Shown here in pieces: positions 33,597 to 45,227 of a DNA stretch of 64,000 nucleotides (positions are counted from its first letter, which is position 1; each line of letters opens with the position of its first letter). A program made the position numbers and the translations under genes. Source of the stretch: Sweltsa coloradensis (lineage: Eukaryota > Arthropoda > Insecta > Plecoptera > Chloroperlidae); contig JAMZAV010003211.1 of NCBI GenBank assembly GCA_024449915.1, positions 1 to 64,000 on the forward strand, written 5' to 3'. The notes under the pieces are model-generated. The model was not told where the DNA came from. It did not search any database and saw only the letters and a program-made list of their open reading frames with translations.

Positions 33597-35622
33597 TGTC
33601 ATGTTTGGGGTAGTTTCTACCCTTGTTACTGGTATAGTTTCATTGCTTATTGCTTGTGACAAGACAGTGATTGCATTACTATGACAAGTACCCTATAAGG
33701 AAGTCGTGCTTGTTGCTGCAATGACCATTGCGCGCATGTATGACGTACGTATGTAGCTGACAGATTGATTATTTGTTGGTTAATGTGGCAATTTCGGGTG
33801 TATTTGAATTGCTGGACTAAGCATTGTGACATGAGCTAATAGACTCGCACGCGCTCTTTCTCGGGGAACTTAGTGGCGACATAGTGCTGACTTTGCATTT
33901 CGACACTGCAATTACTACTTATTAATTTGGACTTTTAATCAACTCGGAGGCTGGAGGAGTGTGGAGTCAGTGGAGCCAGTGGAGTCGGGGAGTTACAATT
34001 TGACCAGCAAGAGAACAAGTGGTCTTCGAGAGCAAGCTCAATGGTGTTCTGACAAAGAATAATTGTCAAGAAGAGTAATTAGTTAGCAGTGCATTGAGAA
34101 CATCGAGTATCAAATGGATTAGCCGTGCAAGAGGCAAGAAGTCAGAAGAAAGTAGAACATCTGCACTCCCACGTCCGGGACTGAGTCACGGCTGATCCAG
34201 GACCAAACCAGAGAGAGAGGGGGGACTTAAAGTAAGACATGGTTTCATTACTATAGGTCAAGTCACTCACTACATAAGGGTTCGAACTCACGTTCAATCA
34301 GGTGAAATGCATAAGCTTAACTTAACAGGCAAATTAGGATGACTGTGGTTAAATACTAGGAAACGCTCAGTTGGACGCGTTGATAAGCGAGCACGTGCCC
34401 CACATTGCACATTTTTTTAAATTTTAGAATTTGCGACGTTTGCTGTCCACTGGGCCATGTTTCCAATATTATTTATTATTGCCAGGTATTGGATAAACCC
34501 TGGGTTAACCTTTACTTTGTGATAAAATTCACCGCCATCTAGAAGACCTTGACATCATTTCCTTGGGAAAACTATTTAAACTCTTTGGGGTTTCAACATA
34601 ATACACTCTTCCTCGATAGTATTTTGATTACTTCTAGGTGGCAGTGTATAGTGCGAATTTCGTTGCCATGGTAAAAGATACTTTTGTTATTATGTAATTT
34701 CCATCTACACTACTTATCGGATCAAATAAAATAACATATTTGTGACCGGACGGACATTCTAAATAATTTGGCCACCTCAGATTTTGTCGCAGTTTAGTTT
34801 GAAAAAAAAAAATTTCGCCCTTAACTTTAATGTAACTTTATAACTTTTTGAACGATTTTGCCACCAAACTAATGGCATTCAATCCAGATCGAAGTTTGCG
34901 GATGGTCAAAATTTCAACTCGATCCGAACCTCCGTTCGACCGCTATCATGAGCCAAAAAAGGTGCGCGACTTTCCGTTGCCATGGTAACGGTACTTTGTT
35001 ATAATGTAATTTTCATCTACACTACTTGTCGGATCAAAATAAAATTAGCATATTCGTGACCGGACGGACATTCTAAATGATTTGGCCACCTCAGATTTTG
35101 ACGCCGTTAAGTTTGAAAAAAAAACTTTCGATTAACTTTAATGTAACTTTTTAACTTTTTGGCCGATTTTGCCACAAAACTAATGGCATTCAATCTAGTA
35201 CGAAGCTTGCGGATGGTGAAAATTTCAACTCGATCCGAGCCTCCGTTCGAACGTTATCGTGAGACATACAAAAAAAACAAAAAACAAAACAAACAAACAA
35301 ACAAACAAACAAACAAACAAACAAACAAACGAACAAAAAAAAAAAAAAAAAAAACAGTGACTAATTTTTCCGGCAGAGTCAAATGGAAACGCTCGCTTCG
35401 CTCGCTTAACAAGTGCTCCTTCTTTTGTTGAGATTATGTTCTTGTTTGTGATAATCCTCTCTATACATGTCCTAGAAAACCACCTCATTAAATACCAATC
35501 GATTTCGGTCACTGTTGGGAAGATTAGTCTGTGTAACAAACAACAGCTACGTTTCCCCAGAACAATAGTAACTTTGGTAAATAACATCTATACCTAGGGC
35601 TAATCAACCTCTCAACTTGACA
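33597..35622 (+). repeat. Gypsy-1 3' LTR, interrupted by B1
   Basis: The LTR parts are 33597-34355 and 35410-35622, together 972 bp, matching 7292-8261. ATAC follows at 35623-35626 as it precedes the 5' LTR. B1 sits between GTTAAATA and CAAGTGCT. Confidence 0.75.
34356..35409 (-). mobile_element. Helitron-like family B element (B1), double module
   Basis: The ends are CTAGGAAACGCTCAGTTG (34356) and CTTCGCTCGCTTAA (35409). The uninterrupted LTR at 8052/8053 is the empty site and shows no target duplication. A module of about 300 bp (GGATCAAAATAAAAT, CGGACGGACATTC, CGATCCGA) is tandemly duplicated, joined at TATCATGAGCCAAAAAA, as in B6. Confidence 0.9.
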
Positions 35623-35777
35623 ATACATTAAACAATATCAAACGAGCAAGTTGCCTTCATGAGCAGACTGCTCGTGTGAAAGACTGCATGCTTCATATAA
35701 TAATATTTTAATTGTGCCAGCCGCCACGGTAAATATTGATGTAATAAAGATCCTTAAAACATTAACAAAATAATTAA

Positions 35778-36498
35778 CTAGGAAACGCTCAGTTGGACGC
35801 GTTGATAAGCGAGCACGTGCTATAGCTAGACCCACATTGCACATTTTTTTAAATTTAAAAATTTGCGACGTTCGCTGTCCACAGGGCCATGTTTCCAATA
35901 TTATTTATTATTGCCAAGGTATTTGGGTAAACCCGTGTGTAAGTAAACCTTTACTTTGTGGATGAAATCCACCGCCATCTAGAGGACCTTGACTCCTTGG
36001 GAAAACTATTTAAACTCTTTGTTGACAAATAATAGACTGCTTCCTCGAAAGTATTTGATTCTTCTAGGTGGCAGTGCATTAGAAACTTCGCGCGTCTTTT
36101 CGTTGCCATGGCAACGTTCCTTTTGTTATAATGTAATTTCCATCTACACTACTTATCGGATCAAAATAAAATTAACATATTCGTGACCGGACGGACATTC
36201 TAAATGATTTGGCTATCTCAGATTTTGTCGCCGTTTAGTTTAAAAAAAAAACTTTCGATTAACTTTAATGTAACTTTTTAACTTTTTGAACGATTTTGCC
36301 ACAAAACTAATGGCATTCAATCGAGAACGAAGCTTGCGGATGGTCAAAATTTCAACTCGATCCGAGCCTCCGTTCGAACGTTATGGCGAGACATACAAAC
36401 AAAAAAAAACAAAAAAAAAAACAAAAAAACAAAAAAACAAAACCAGTGACTAATTTTTCCGGCAGAGTCATATGGAAACGCTCGCTTCGCTCGCTTAA
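35778..36498 (-). mobile_element. Helitron-like family B element (B2)
   Basis: CTAGGAAACGCTCAGTTG at 35778 to CGCTTCGCTCGCTTAA at 36498, single-module form. B3 follows in the same orientation after 42 bp. Confidence 0.88.
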
Positions 36499-36540
36499 TT
36501 AATTAATTAAATAAATAAATAAAATTCAAAATAAAATGTA

Positions 36541-37234
36541 CTAGGAAACGCTCAGTTGGACGCGTTGATAAGCGAGCACGTGCTATAGCTAGACCCACAT
36601 TGCACGTTTTTTTAAATTTAAAAATTTACGACGTTCGCGTTTCCAGTGTTATTTATTATTGCCAAGGTATTTGGGTAAACCCGTGTTTAAATCTTTACTT
36701 TAAAATCCACCGCCATCTAGAGGACCTTGACTCCTTGGGAAAACTATTAAAACTCTTTGTTGACAAATAATAAACTGCTTCCTCGAAAGTATTTTGATTA
36801 CTTCTAGGTGGCAGTGCATTAGAAACTTCGCGCGTCTTTTCGTTGCCATGGCAACGTTACTTTTGTTATAATGTAATTTCCATCTACACTACTTATCGGA
36901 TCAAAATAAAATTAACATATTCGTGACCGGACAGACATTCTAAATGATTTGGCTATCTCAGATTTTGTCGCCGTTGAGTTTGAAAAAAAAACTTTCGATT
37001 AACTTGAATGTAACTTTTTAACTTTTTGAACGATTTTGCCACAAAACTAATGGCATTCAATCGAGAACAAAGCTTGCGGATGGTGAAAATTTCAACTCGA
37101 TCCGAGCCTCCGTTCGAACGTTATCGCGAGACATACAAACAAAAAAAAACAAACAAACAAAAAAAACTAAAAGCAAAACCAGTGACTATTTTTTCCGGCA
37201 GAGTCAAATGGAAACGCTCGCTTCGCTCGCTTAA
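36541..37234 (-). mobile_element. Helitron-like family B element (B3)
   Basis: CTAGGAAACGCTCAGTTG at 36541 to CGCTTCGCTCGCTTAA at 37234. It is closely similar to B2, with a small deletion near 36640. Confidence 0.88.
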
Positions 37235-37335
37235 TTCATTAAAAATTCATGATAATAAGTTTTAAATGTAACCATTTCAATAAAACATTTCAATAAAACA
37301 ACGCACAAGTAGGCCTTCATACATTATCATAGTAA

Positions 37336-37491
<156 letters not shown>

Positions 37492-37816
37492 CACCTCTCA
37501 GCGGAGAAAATGCGTTCAAACCAAGAACTACCACCAGAACAGCAACAGCATCAACAGCATCTTCATCCACCAGACCAACATACACCACTACCATTTCAAC
37601 CACCACAACAACAACAACAAATAGAGCCGTCCACCGCCATCCTGGCAGTTCCAAGAAGAAGTGAACGTTTGCAACAGAGGCAAACAAACGAAAGAACAGC
37701 AGTCCCTTGAAAATGTCATCCACAGTGATGAAGCTACGTCGGGAAATCAAGAATAATGTAAATTTTTCACCATTACGACGCGACGAAACATCCCGTCAAT
37801 GTTATAATTTATCTTC
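37492..37816 (+). other. Unknown unit between TAA tracts, with Gln/Pro-rich frame
   Basis: The segment has (AAT)n on both sides. Its frame 37510-37710 encodes a glutamine- and proline-rich peptide ending PRRSERLQQRQTNER. Low-complexity N-termini with such basic ends occur in retroelement proteins. Given the TAA flanks it may be a remnant of another TAA-targeted element, but no family motif is visible. Confidence 0.35.
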
Positions 37817-37833
37817 AATAATAATAATAATAA

Positions 37834-38621
37834 TTGGATGAGCGTAGCGAGCGTAGCGAGCGAAGCGAAGATTCCATTCTACTACACTGGAGAAAAAAAT
37901 CCGGAATGTTTTTTTTTTTTTTTTTTTTTTCTTTTTTTTTTTTTTTTGTATTTTTGTCTGTTTGTTAGCACGATTCCGGCTAAACCGATACTCCGATTGC
38001 GATGAAATTTCATGGAGGCCTTCGAAATCTCTGAACTTAGAACTGCCACGTTTTTGAGCGCAATCGGGATATTTTTTCTCATAAAAAACGCAATTTTACG
38101 ATTTTTTTCGATTTTTAAAAACTTTCTTCGACTTATAACACCTACATGCTTTAACCGATTGTAATGATTTTTTCACAGAACCTTAATTTTATGAATTAAG
38201 ATATTCGTGCGAAATTTGAGCGTAATCGAAAAATTATTTCTCATGAAAATCGAAAAATTTTTGTGTTTTTTCTTTTTTAAAACAATTCTTTGACTTATTA
38301 CACCTACATGCTTTATCCTATTGTAATTATTTTTTAACAGAACCTTAATTTCATGAATTAATATATTCGTGTTAAATTTGAGCGCAATCGAATATTTATT
38401 TCTTATGAAAATTGCAATTTTACGATTTTTTTCTTTGTTAAAAATTACGATTAATTAAAAAAATTAAGTTATTTTGTTATTTATTTTAATTTAATTAAAA
38501 AAAAATCTTCGACTAAGTAATGATTTTTTCACAGAACAACAGAAAATCCGCGTAACACATGGCAGCTCAATGCACCAATTACGCTCATCCAACAACGCGG
38601 CGGGACTTAAGCGTTTTCCTA

Positions 38622-38622
<1 letters not shown>
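37834..38622 (+). mobile_element. Helitron-like family A' element (A8) in TAA repeat
   Basis: TTGGATGAGCGTAGCGAGCG at 37834 to AACGCGGCGGGACTTAAGCG and TTTTCCTAG at 38622. It is inserted into an AAT microsatellite: AATAATAA precedes and TAATAATAA follows. Confidence 0.85.
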
Positions 38623-38701
<79 letters not shown>

Positions 38702-38715
38702 AATAAAAATTAAAA
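38623..38715. repeat. (TAA)n microsatellite
   Basis: The continuation of the AAT tract split by A8, with two AAAAT variants, grading into AAATTAAAATTAAA. Confidence 0.93.
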
Positions 38716-38825
38716 TAATAATAAAAATTAAAATTAAATTAATCATCATAGAAGACAAATCGGTTGAGAGCTCTCAACGGTCTCGGTCCCACGGAAGTGT
38801 CGAAAATGAACCTGCTAATAGAGAT

Positions 38826-39075
38826 TGTATTTATTTTTTATTTATTATTTATTTATTTAACGTCTATCCTATTCAGTTATAAAATCTGATTTACAAAGGA
38901 GGACAACTAAATAAATCTAATTACAAATGCAGACACAACAATGAGCTATATTAAAAGTAAATATTTGAAATAGTAATATTATAACAACAATGCATTAAAA
39001 CTCAACAATTTTGGTAACAAATAAAAAGGATATTTCATGCAATTAATGAATGAATCAAATATCAAAAAGGGTGGG
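38826..39075 (-). repeat. Interspersed repeat E, copy 1 (LINE or SINE 3' tail)
   Basis: It matches 46715-46975. On the minus strand it ends in an AAATAAATAA tail, preceded by TTTGTAAATCAG and TGAATAGGATAGACGTT. A-rich tail and position suggest the 3' end of a retrotransposon. It lies in the intron or 3' flank of the Rab-GEF gene. Confidence 0.65.
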
Positions 39076-39338
39076 GAATAAAAAGAAAAGAAAAGAAAAG
39101 AAAAAGAAAAGAACATCACCAGTAAGTGGCCTATGAGGTAATATGAGGTGAAACTTGAAGCTCTCGGCTCTCATGTTGATTTGTTGATTTATATGTAACA
39201 TAAGAAAACGAATTTTTGACACGTATCTTTTCCTACTCGAGCACATCTGGACTTCAATGGCAGGTTTAGCATCCATAGACGGGTAAAAGAGAAAATACAT
39301 CAAAAGTTGAATTATTATTATTTTGTGTAGGTACCAAC

Positions 39339-39552
39339 CTCCGAGATTTGAGTCATCTTTGGTTCGGTTCCCCCTCAGATCAATCTGAGGATGAAGATGT
39401 GGGTTGGGTCTACTGGGAGTCGAAGTCAGGACCAGCGTCTTGAGTGCAGACACTTCTGCGACTAGGACGTCAATCTGCATCTGACTCTCCCTGAGGGCAC
39501 GCTCGGCGGCTGCCTGCTTCACATTCGCCTCCCGCACCATGTTGTGCGCCTC
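39339..39552 (-). CDS. RAB3IP/RAB3IL1-like: Rabin8/GRAB-like Rab GEF, Sec2-domain exon
   Basis: The exon reads [20 protein letters not shown], then [20 protein letters not shown], the second half of the Sec2 coiled-coil that acts as exchange factor for Rab8/Rab3-type GTPases. The acceptor is GTGCTGTAG at 39553-39561. The donor is probably CTCGGAG|GTTGGT (last exon base 39339), leaving one base of a codon; the frame runs open beyond it, so this end is less certain. It joins the upstream exon in phase 0. Later exons were not recognised within the window. Confidence 0.8.
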
Positions 39553-39752
39553 CTACAGCACATTGTAAGACAGAGTTACAATCATCTATAGAAAGAAACA
39601 TGTTTGCAGTTTCATCCCCTAATTTCTCTACACTAGCGCAAGATATCTACCGAGAAGCAAGTAGAGAGCTTTGGGTTGCGATGTCCTATGTGGATTGGTC
39701 ATAACACATAGTTTAACGTTACCGTACTACCCCCCTGGACCCATGCACCAAC

Positions 39753-40355
39753 CTGGAAGAGGCTGGCAGTGAGGTCCTCTAGCTCGGCCTCCACGTCCTG
39801 CCTGATTCTGCTCAGCCGAGTAACCTCCTCGTCGCGAAGCTTCAGTTCCTGGTGCGCCTTCTTCAGTTCATCCTGGAGTCTCGAGAAGGCGTGTTCCTTC
39901 ATCTCTGCAACTGTGCGGTCCCACGTCGCTATCGGCGAATCGCTTGTTTTCTCAAGGTCATTCTCAGACATTTTGTCCCCAGTTTCCATCCTTCCATTTA
40001 GCTTGGCCGTGCCGTTTACTGCTACCGGTTCATTCTTCGAATTTTGTGAATTTCCGTTAATAAGGATAACATCCTTTCCGTTTACGCGATCACAAGGCGT
40101 GGTGGCCCGTATCACATCGACGTTCTTTATGTTCGCTATTTCCTCGTTTGATTTTCCGTTCAGCTCGAGAGCATGGTGTTGTCCGTTGGAGATACCGTTA
40201 CAGCCGTTGGTCTTCGCCCTACCGGAGCACAGCAGCACTTCGTTGATTACCGCACAGTGCGTCTCGCAGTCCTCAGGGTGCTTGTCGGACGCTCCGAGGA
40301 GGAAGGACGCGTCGCCAGGCGGCGCATGCGCGAGTCCTGGGTCCACCGCCTTCAT
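39753..40355 (-). CDS. RAB3IP/RAB3IL1-like: Rabin8/GRAB-like Rab GEF, N-terminal exon
   Basis: ATG at 40355 is preceded by an in-frame TAA twelve nucleotides upstream, so it is the likely start. The exon begins at about 40378 after TTGTGTTGCAG, implying at least one further 5' untranslated exon. 201 codons: a polar Asn/Gly-rich N-terminus, then the start of the Sec2 coiled-coil (RLQDELKKAHQELKLRDEE, RLSRIRQDVEAELEDLTASLFQ). The donor is TTCCAG|GTTGGT at 39753/39752. The family activates Rab8/Rab3 GTPases in exocytic and ciliary vesicle traffic. This is the only confident host gene here. Confidence 0.85.
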
Positions 40356-40402
40356 CGCAGCTTACGCAATGGAAATCCCTGCAACACAATAAACGAAACA
40401 TA

Positions 40403-41549
40403 GTCAGGCGGCATACCTGGAGATATCCACGGAATACTTCAGTCTTAGTATAAAAGCATGAAATTTGGCATGATGATAGGACATACCCTACTGATGATTT
40501 AAGGAAATGGAGCCAATCGAAAATTTACCCAGGAACCCCTCAAATCAAAGATGGCGTCCAAACATGGCCGAACTTTTAAAAACTATGGTTCTATGATATT
40601 CATTTTCACTTTACACACGTACTTTCAAGTACTGAATATATATTTGAAGTTTAAATTAACTTTTTTCAATAAGAAACCTCTCAAAATTAAAGATGGCGGC
40701 CAAAAAATCAGTTTGTCATTTATTAATGGATTTGATTGAATTTCGGTTTCCACACGTATATTGAGCTTCTGAGTATCATTTTGAGGTAAAAAATATGTTT
40801 TGTGACATTTATTGGTCACATAACATAGAAAAAGTTAGAAAAAGGACAAAATAAGATTTTGTAATATGATTATTTACTTATCACTGGTAGTCAAACCTGA
40901 TAAAAATACATTTCCACGTTTTTAACATTAATTAGTGTTTGCTAAATACGTACTAGTGTGTTTTTATAAAATATAAACCTGATAAAAATACATTTCCACG
41001 TTTTTAACATTAATTAGTGTTTGCTAAATACGTACTAGTGTGTTTTTATCAGGTTTGGCTACCAGTGATAAGTGAATAATCACATTACAAAATCTTGTTT
41101 TGTCCTATTTCTAACTTTTTCTAGGTTATGTGACCACAATAAATGTCACAAAACATATTTTTTACCTCAAAATGATAGTCAGCAGCTCAATATACGTGTA
41201 GAAACCGAAATTCAATCAAATCCGTTAATAAATGACAAACTGATTTTTTGGCCGCCATCTTTAATTTTGAGAGGTTTCTGATAAAAAAAAAGTTAATTTG
41301 AACCTCAAATTAATATTCAGTACCTACTTGAAAGTACGTGTGTAAAGTGAAAATGAATAACATAGGACCATAATTTTTAAAAGTTCGGCCATGTTTGGAC
41401 GCCATCTTTGATTTGAGGGGTTCCTGGGTAAATTTTCGATTGGCTCCATTTCCTTAAATCATCAGTAGGGTATGTCCTATCATCATGCCAAATGTCATGC
41501 TTTTATACTAAAATTGAAGACTTAGTATTCTCCAGGTATGCCGCCTGAC
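40403..41549. mobile_element. Palindromic MITE with ~505-bp arms, TA target duplication
   Basis: The arms 40403-40910 and 41043-41549 are near-perfect inverted repeats beginning GTCAGGCGGCATACC. TA lies outside on both sides (40401-40402, 41550-41551), as for Tc1/mariner-type insertions. The centre contains a direct repeat of about 70 bp (40900-40972, 40978-41050). It has no transposase. Its left end is 23 nt from the acceptor of the Rab-GEF N-terminal exon. Confidence 0.8.
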
Positions 41550-42121
41550 TAACAGAGAAGTTAGACGTAAGGTGAACATTGCGTTGCACTGTAATGCGAT
41601 GCATTGCGTTGCGATGCGCTTTCGCGAGAGGCTGCTTGGTTCTGTAGGTAGTTTACGACGTTGCGGAAAAACAACCAGTGCAGGCACCAGGCATATGCGA
41701 AACGCGCTGCCATGGGCCCAATTGATTTTTATTGAACTCAGGCCTATTGACAATTTGTATTGTATCTTTACTTTTTTTTAAATCTGTAGGTCATCTCTCG
41801 TTGCTAATGATTCATTAAGCGAGCGAAGCGAGCGTTTCCATTTGACTCTGCCGGAAAAATTAGTCACTGGTTTTGTTTGTTTTTTGTTTTTGTGTTTGTT
41901 TGTTTGTTTGTTTGTTTTGTTTTTGTTTGTTTTGTATGTCTCGCCATAACGTTCGAACGGAGGCTCGGATCGAGTTGAAATTTTGACCATCCGCAAGCTT
42001 CGTTCTCGATTGAATGCCATTAGTTTTGTGGCAAAATCGTTCAAAAAGTTAAAAAGTTACATTAAAGTTAACCGAAAGTTTTTTTTTCAAACTAAACGGC
42101 GATAAAATCTGAGATAGCCAA

Positions 42122-43916
42122 ATATATAAGTGAACTTTATTTGTAAATAATAATAATACATTACATTTACAAAATGGCGAGGTTCGAACAGTGTTCGCTC
42201 TTCCACCTTACCAGTGTGAGCAACTCAGAATCTTATTAAAATAAACAAAATATGTAATTTAACTTAATTTAATGTAGGATATTATCAAAATTAATAAACT
42301 AGTAGTGCGGTAACGCAGATAAATTGTTCGTTGTATGGCATGTTCTCTTGAGAATAGTCCGCACATTACTATCCAAATTCACTTTGTATTAAATTAATAT
42401 GTATAACTACATACTTAATATTAGTCCTACCAAACACAATATAGAAATTAAGTTTAAGAAAATATAGCTAAAAATTAAAAATTATAATGACAGTTACCTT
42501 CAAGCATGATGGCACTGTTGTGACAAAAGTTCTAGTAATATACGATTTTATAATAAAAACAATAATAATAATAATTATTATTATTATATTGGATTACAAT
42601 ACATTCTTTAAATAAGAGTACGATAAGAAACATAAAAAAAACACTACCGTAATAAGCAGAGATGTAAAAGAAGTCAGATGGTAAAATATAAACTAAACAG
42701 GATTTAGAGCTTATACACTATACAGACAAACTAAAATAATACACACACATTTATGATTGACAAAATTAATTTAGAATCAATGTACATGTTATTAATGCAT
42801 ATTATCAAAGATGTGCTGTCGGCAATATTTTTTGAAAAGAAATGGGGTGATTACATACTTTTTTACCTCTTTAGGCAATTTGTTCCACAACTTTGGGGCA
42901 AGAACTGAGAAAGATGTACTAGCGATTGATGATCGATGAAGTGGGATTTCAAGATCTAAATGTCTGGTATTGTAGCTATGGTGTAGGTAAATAAGTTTTA
43001 GTTTTTCATGTAGGTCCACCGGCCGTTTGTTTCTAATGATTCTAGCTACATTGCAAAGGTAATGTAGCATTCGTCGCTGTTTCATTTTTAGGAGTTTATG
43101 TTTTCTATAAACGTGGCTTATGTGATCGAATTTTCTTATGTTACATGCAAACCTAACTGTTGCGTTTTGTACCTTTTGGATATGATTTGCAACATTTTCG
43201 TGTATTCCCATATAAACAATATCGCCATAGTCTAATAATGGATATATTAACGCATTCACTAGTTTCAACTTCATGTTTTCATCTAATAACGTTTTAAAGC
43301 AAAAAAGTGATTTTAGAAGACCGTATGCTTTTGCGCATTGAGTTATTACATGCCTTTCAAAGGACAAGCCACTGTCAAATATAAGGCCTAGATTCTTTCC
43401 ATATTCAACTAGAGGTATTGGTACATCTCCCATTGTGATCACTGGGATTTTTGAGTTTAGGTGTAGATTATAAACATTATATTTGGTTCCTATGAGCAGA
43501 ACTGAGGATTTTTTGGGATTAAAATTTAAGCCGTTTGTCTTAGACCAGTCATTTAGTAAATTAAGATCTTCGTTAAAGTGATTGCAGCACAATTCAATAT
43601 TATTCTTATCTAAAGCTATGATACCTTGAATGTCGTCTGCATATTGATAAATTTTGATATTCTTTGCTGCTGCCGTAGACTTTGGGCAAACACATTAAAG
43701 AATAATGGACCTAGTATTGACCCTTGAGGTACCCCGCAGCTTACATCAAGTGCCATTGATAAAACATCTTTATTGTTTTTTACAACTTTTACTTTTTGTG
43801 TCCTATCTGATAAGTAACTTTTTATAAGTAGTTCGGCTGTATTCGAGAAACCCATATTATGAAATTTTGCTAAAAGTAGGTCGTGGTCAATGGTATCAAA
43901 AGCTTTTTTTTTTTTT
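42122..43916 (-). mobile_element. 5'-truncated LINE inside B4
   Basis: The LINE runs on the minus strand from a T/A homopolymer at its 5' break (43900-43915) to a 3' end near 42122. It starts within RT motif A (KAFDTIDHDLL). Its 3' untranslated region spans about 42122-42790. About five bases of B4 are missing at the junction, so insertion came with a small target deletion. Confidence 0.8.
42792..43855 (-). pseudogene. LINE RT C-terminal half (Jockey/CR1-like)
   Basis: Frame 43616-43855 has SYLSDRTQKVKV and GVPQGSILGPLFFNVF (motif B), then shifts. YADDIQG lies out of frame near 43633-43655. Frame 42792-43592 continues with LNFNPKKSSVLLIG, LGLIFDSGLSFERH, YPLLDYGDIVY and the typical C-terminal YNTRH, FSVLAPKLWNKLP. 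There is one frameshift before YADD. Confidence 0.87.
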
Positions 43917-44502
43917 AGAATGTCCGTCCGGTCACGAATATGTTAATTTTATTTTGATCCGATAAGTAGTGTAGATGGAAATAACATTATAACAAAAGTA
44001 ACGTTGCCATGACAACGAAAAGACGCGCGAAGTTTCTAATGCACTGCCACCTAGAAGTAATCAAAATACTTTCGAGGAAGCAGTCTATTATTTGTCAACA
44101 AAGAGTTTAATTAAATAGTTTTCCCAAGGAGTCAAGGTCCTCTAGATGGCGGTGGATGCAATGTGGGTCTAGCTATAGCACGTGCTCGCTTATCAACGCG
44201 TCCAACAGAGCGTTTCCTAGTTTTATTTAAATGGGAAGGAGGGTACTTTTGGTTGCTGTTCTGCTATACTCTCATTTACTGTTACTGATTCACCCATGGG
44301 GTCTCGACATAACTGTAGCGTCTGAACTGGAAAGCAGTCTTATTGATAGAGCAAGACATCGCGAAGGATGTTGACAGTGACACTGCTCAAATCATCCATA
44401 AATTTGCTTCGAAGACGTATGGCAGGATTGCTTTTTAGTAGAACAAGCAGGTAAGATTGCACAACACTGTTCTTACTATTATAATTTGTGCATATATTAT
44501 TA

Positions 44503-45190
44503 CTAGGAAACGCTCAGTTGGACGCGTTGATAAGCGAGCACGTGCTATAGCTAGACCAACATTGCACATTTTTTTAAATTTTAAAATTTGCAACGTTCGC
44601 TGTCCACGGGGCCATGTTTCCAATATTATTTATTATTGCCAAGGTATTTGGGTAAACCCGTGTGTAAATCTTTACTTTGTGGATAAAATCCACCGCCATC
44701 TAGAGGACCTTGACTCCTTGGGAAAACTATTTAAACTCTTTGGTGACAAATAATACACTGCTTCCTCGAAAGTATTTTGATTACTTCTAGGTGGCAGTGC
44801 ATTAGAAACATCGCGCGTCTTTTCGTTGCCATGGCAACGTTACTTTTGTTATAATGTAATTTCCATTTACACTACTTATCGGATCAAAATAAAATTAACA
44901 TATTCGTGACCGGACGGACATTCTAAATGATTTGGTCACCTCAGATTTTGTCGCCGTTTAGTTTGGAAAAAAAACTTTCGATTAACTTTAATGTAACTTT
45001 TTAACTTTTTGAACGATTTTGCCACAAAACTAATGGCATTCAACCGGGAACGAAGCTTGCGGATGGTCAAATTTTCAACTCGATCCGAGCCTCCGTTCAA
45101 ACGTTATGGCGAGACAAAAAAAAAACAAAAAAAAACAGTGACTATTTTTTCCGGCAGAGTCAAATGGAAACGCTTGCTTCGTTCGCTTAA
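44503..45190 (-). mobile_element. Helitron-like family B element (B5)
   Basis: CTAGGAAACGCTCAGTTG at 44503 to GCTTCGTTCGCTTAA at 45190, single module. It is followed after 37 bp by B6 in the same orientation. Confidence 0.88.
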
Positions 45191-45227
45191 TTATTTATTC
45201 GTCTTTTTTTGTTAAAGAATATATTTA

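Larger units (their letters stand above)
7292..35622 (+). mobile_element. Gypsy-1: LTR retrotransposon split by nested insertions
   Basis: Two LTRs of 970 and 972 bp (the second after removing family B element B1) start with TGTCATGTTTGGGG and end with CTTGACA. The left LTR is followed by a leader and gag; the right one is preceded by the purine-rich CTATGGGGGCG. ATAC lies just outside both (7288-7291 and 35623-35626). This is what one element with a 4-bp target duplication would look like, opened by some 20 kb of later insertions. No pol of its own was recognised: the pol at 11828-15558 has a different LTR. An alternative is two separate copies with a chance ATAC match. Confidence 0.6.
41815..44220 (+). 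mobile_element. Helitron-like family B element (B4), interrupted by a LINE
   Basis: The parts are 41815-42121 (TTAAGCGAGCGAAGCGAGCG onward) and about 43917-44220 (GAATGTCCGTCCGGTC to AACGCGTCCAACAGAGCG, TTTCCTAG). Together they make a single-module family B element. The internal order fits B2 once 42122-43916 is removed. Confidence 0.85.

Noticed and set aside
38763..38779. 16-bp palindrome GTTGAGAGCTCTCAAC
   Set aside because: Isolated short palindrome without context; expected at times by chance.
38559..38882. 107-codon frame rich in isoleucine
   Set aside because: Another translation of a TAA microsatellite.
39769..40392. 207-codon plus-strand frame opposite the Rab-GEF exon
   Set aside because: Serine-rich mirror of the coiled-coil coding strand; the minus strand has clear family motifs and splice sites.
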